A stretch of 6,528 nucleotides of DNA from JBCCRH01 sp039208045. Its GTDB lineage: Bacteria > Bacteroidota > Bacteroidia > Chitinophagales > Saprospiraceae. The position numbers and the translations under genes are program-made. Of this stretch, positions 5,001 to 6,528 are shown in pieces (position 1 is the first letter of the stretch; each line of letters opens with the position of its first letter). The notes beneath the pieces were generated by a model. That model was not told where the DNA came from and made no database searches. It was given only the letters and a program-made list of their open reading frames with translations. The DNA lies in NCBI GenBank assembly GCA_039208045.1, contig JBCCRH010000358.1, forward strand, positions 1-6,528. Reading direction: 5' to 3'.

Positions 5001-5085
5001 CGAGACTTATACGGAAGCAGCTGGAGTGTTGAGGGTCCGTCCCCTGCCAGCTCACAACATGACCAGGAGTCGTCTGCAAAGGTAA
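4948..5085 (+). CDS. Possible small ORF inside the rep leader, 45 aa (doubtful)
   Basis: An ATG at 4948 opens a 45-codon frame (starting MAIDKNWLGAKDW) ending at a TAA inside the terminator stem. Its composition is ordinary for a real peptide, and its overlap with the terminator would allow leader-peptide control. Against it, there is no Shine-Dalgarno sequence and the start lies in the hairpin I assign to the antisense RNA. A second frame, ATG 4758 to TAA 5141 (127 aa), runs through all the hairpins and overlaps the rep start (TAATG), but has a serine/proline-rich composition unlike its neighbours. I doubt both. Confidence 0.2.
   Translation: MAIDKNWLGAKDWKPVKSETYTEAAGVLRVRPLPAHNMTRSRLQR
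5018..5052 (+). other. Stem-loop in the rep leader
   Basis: AGCTGG (5019-5024) pairs with CCAGCT (5047-5052), and inside it AGGG (5032-5035) pairs with CCCT (5042-5045). It lies between the antisense-RNA region and the terminator, the place of a pre-terminator or anti-terminator element. CTGG at 5021-5024 could also pair with CCAG in the terminator's left arm (5063-5066). Confidence 0.45.
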
Positions 5086-5110
5086 TCCCTTTCGGCGCCC
5101 CTGGTTTTTT
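5062..5110 (+). terminator. Terminator/attenuator just upstream of rep
   Basis: ACCAGG (5062-5067) pairs with CCTGGT (5100-5105), followed by six T (5105-5110). An inner hairpin AAAGG/CCTTT (5078-5082/5088-5092) shortens the loop. The T-run ends 30 bp before the rep ATG, in the rep direction, so transcripts entering rep from upstream must read through it. This is the arrangement of transcriptional attenuators such as that of pT181. Confidence 0.55.
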
Positions 5111-5140
5111 ATTTGTCCCACCTACTCCATCACTTGCTTA

Positions 5141-6454
5141 ATGTGTAAAACCTGTCATACAGCTCCTAAAGCGGGTGTTTCTGGTAAAAAGGTGCCGGAG
5201 CTTGATACGCTCGTGGAAAATGTTGCCAAAAAAGATTTTGTGCGTCCTTCTCTTAGTCAATTAAGGCGTGTTGGAGGGAGATTACTTGGAGGCCGTGAGT
5301 GTCAATGTGGGCGTGCTATAATAGGGTCTGGAAGTGCGGTTGCTCTAGTTGAAGGAAGTGATGGCACATTTTACTCAGGACTTCAGTCTTGTGGAAATGT
5401 TTGGAGTTGTCCAGTGTGCCAGTTCAAGATATTGGAGCATCGTGCTAGAACGATAAAGGGTATTGTACATAATGCTCTAGCCGATAATTGTCGAATAGGA
5501 TTTGTAACACTTACCGTTCCTCATCATGCCTTTCAAAAGTTGGATGACTTAAGAGGTTTGGTTACTGATTCTATGCGAAAAATAAGGCAGTCTAGATACT
5601 ATCGGAGGATGATAGGAAAGGATAGTATTGCTGGGGAGTTTGGGGTAAATGAACAAACTACATTGAAGCTAGAAAGTCGGGGGCGAGCTCGCAGCATTCC
5701 ATCAGTAATTTTAAGTCGTTTCAAAGGGGATATTAGAACACTAGAAGTTACTCATGGTAAGAATGGGTGGCACCCTCATTTACACATACTTTTCTTTGCA
5801 AAATGTAGTGAAAAGCAGATGGAGGTTTTTACTAGGGAAGTCTTTAGTTTATGGGCTAAACAGGTAGAAAAGGCTGGTTTTGGTAAATGCTCTTCCAAGG
5901 CTTTTCGGTATGATGCTGTTAAAAAAGACCGAAATTTGGCAGACTATTTAGCAAAGTGGGATTTGGCTAAAGAGATGACCGGATCGGGTAGTAAACAGGC
6001 GAAAAAATCTGGGCGTACACCAATGCAGTTGCTTTGCGAAGTTGCGCAATCACGTAACGATTCACACCCATCTTCAAGGCTTTTTAGGGAGTACGCCAAG
6101 GCTTTTAAGGGCAAGCAGAAAATTACGATAAATGGCGGGTTGGAGAGAGAGTATTTGACAACGGATGCACAGCTTGAAGCAGCTATGTCGGATGAGAAAA
6201 TTGCAGCGGAAAAGCAGGCTGGAAAAGTTATCGGGTACTTAGCTAAAGCTGTTTGGAGGCAGGTAATAATATCTCATTGGGAAGACTTAGTTAAGGCTCA
6301 TGCGGAGAGTGGGGGAATGGAGGAAGTCACTGATGTTCTTAATGATTTAGGGGTGGAATGTTATTATGATATTTCGCTAATGATGGTTCGAGCTGGACCA
6401 GAAAAGCGGACGGTAAAACATCCGGAATTTTCCATCTGTTTACCGCCTCCATAA
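5141..6454 (+). CDS. rep: Rolling-circle replication initiator, HUH Rep_1 type, 437 aa
   Basis: Rep nicks the double-strand origin, binds the 5' end through a tyrosine and starts rolling-circle replication. A cysteine-rich N-terminal zone (C54, C56, C84, C90, C93; ECQCG and CPVC) is typical of the pC194/pUB110 family. Motif I is FVTLTVPH (121-128). The HUH metal-binding motif is HPHLHILFF (211-219). Motif III DYLAKW gives the catalytic tyrosine Y269 and lysine K272, followed by the family's GRTPMQLL (291-298). The length is generous for the family, with an extended C-terminus (about 340-437). The ATG follows a structured leader and overlaps a TAA (5139-5141); no Shine-Dalgarno sequence is visible. 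The N-terminal CKTCH is probably incidental. The gene crosses the artificial contig ends. Rep level is probably limited by the upstream attenuator and antisense RNA. Confidence 0.95.
   Translation: MCKTCHTAPKAGVSGKKVPELDTLVENVAKKDFVRPSLSQLRRVGGRLLGGRECQCGRAIIGSGSAVALVEGSDGTFYSGLQSCGNVWSCPVCQFKILEHRARTIKGIVHNALADNCRIGFVTLTVPHHAFQKLDDLRGLVTDSMRKIRQSRYYRRMIGKDSIAGEFGVNEQTTLKLESRGRARSIPSVILSRFKGDIRTLEVTHGKNGWHPHLHILFFAKCSEKQMEVFTREVFSLWAKQVEKAGFGKCSSKAFRYDAVKKDRNLADYLAKWDLAKEMTGSGSKQAKKSGRTPMQLLCEVAQSRNDSHPSSRLFREYAKAFKGKQKITINGGLEREYLTTDAQLEAAMSDEKIAAEKQAGKVIGYLAKAVWRQVIISHWEDLVKAHAESGGMEEVTDVLNDLGVECYYDISLMMVRAGPEKRTVKHPEFSICLPPP
5197..5211 (+). other. Candidate nick-site motif within rep (speculative)
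   Basis: CTTGATAC at 5201-5208 equals the core of the pC194/pUB110 nick region (CTTGATA). It is framed by GAGC and GCTC arms (5198-5201/5209-5212), leaving most of the motif in the hairpin loop. It lies inside the rep coding sequence (codons for E-L-D-T-L) and lacks the upstream TCTTTCTTAT part of the known sites, so a chance match is quite possible. Confidence 0.2.
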
Positions 6455-6528
6455 ATCCGGAAGGTAGTCTTTCCGAAATCTCTCTAAAACGGCAAAATAG
6501 GATCACAAACCACCAAATTGACCGGAAA
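6388..6528. repeat. Right copy of the 141-bp terminal overlap
   Basis: Exact duplicate of 1-141, reaching the last base of the window. It contains the rep 3' end (stop at 6452-6454) and the first 74 bases after rep. Removing one copy gives a circle of 6387 bp, in which the 70-aa gene at 199 follows rep by 131 bp. Confidence 0.95.

Noticed and set aside
4849..5121. Minus-strand frame of 90 codons in the same region
   Set aside because: It overlaps the structured leader and has no recognisable features; open only by chance.
4743..5141. Open frame of up to 132 codons filling the region before rep
   Set aside because: It begins at TTG or at ATG 4758 without a ribosome site, runs through several strong hairpins and two terminators, and has a composition unlike the neighbouring genes. 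I treat the region as regulatory, with some doubt because its stop overlaps the rep start.
5141..5155. CxxCH (CKTCH) at the Rep N-terminus, like a haem-binding motif
   Set aside because: There is no signal peptide and the rest is a clear HUH replication protein; the motif is incidental or part of a metal site.
1..6528. Complete filamentous phage or microvirus
   Set aside because: There is no Zot/pI ATPase, no major capsid protein and no adsorption protein; Rep plus ParA fits a plasmid. A satellite remains only a weak possibility.

Overview
The window is almost certainly one complete small circular replicon, not a chromosome fragment. Bases 1-141 recur exactly at 6388-6528, so the rep gene at the right edge runs on into position 1. 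The unique circle would be 6387 bp. It is a cryptic rolling-circle plasmid, AT-rich overall. It uses the standard bacterial code, because TGA serves as a stop in several genes. The ParA/ribbon-helix-helix partition pair and the many small membrane proteins fit a Gram-negative bacterium, but I cannot name a host. Most genes lack a clear Shine-Dalgarno sequence.

Layout on the circle: (1) rep (5141-6454, +), a single-tyrosine HUH replication initiator of the pC194/pUB110 (Rep_1) type, followed by a CCGGAA-rich hairpin zone and a 70-aa unknown gene (199-411, +). (2) A partition operon on the minus strand, parA (1373-771) then a small RHH protein (766-434), bracketed on both sides by arrays of the same 8-bp repeat, probable centromere/operator sites. 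(3) A divergent intergenic region (about 1441-1639) packed with competing inverted repeats and a terminator, which reads like a switchable leader for two overlapping small membrane-protein genes (1640-1864, 1861-2475). (4) A 99-aa unknown (2618-2917). (5) A three-gene overlapping operon (3177-4668): a large RHH plus coiled-coil protein and two small membrane proteins, with a likely self-regulated promoter and a good terminator. (6) A 472-bp region before rep (4669-5140) holding hairpins, a probable antisense RNA and a terminator just ahead of the rep start, which suggests copy-number control by attenuation.

How the parts fit: Rep starts rolling-circle replication, and its level is probably set by the antisense/attenuator leader. 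ParA, the RHH partner and the flanking arrays would secure inheritance. The two membrane-protein cassettes (about 2 kb, a third of the circle) have no function I recognise. The second couples a DNA-binding-like coiled-coil protein to membrane partners and is the best candidate for an undescribed system. I see no relaxase, resistance gene, toxin, insertion sequence, tRNA, rRNA or CRISPR.
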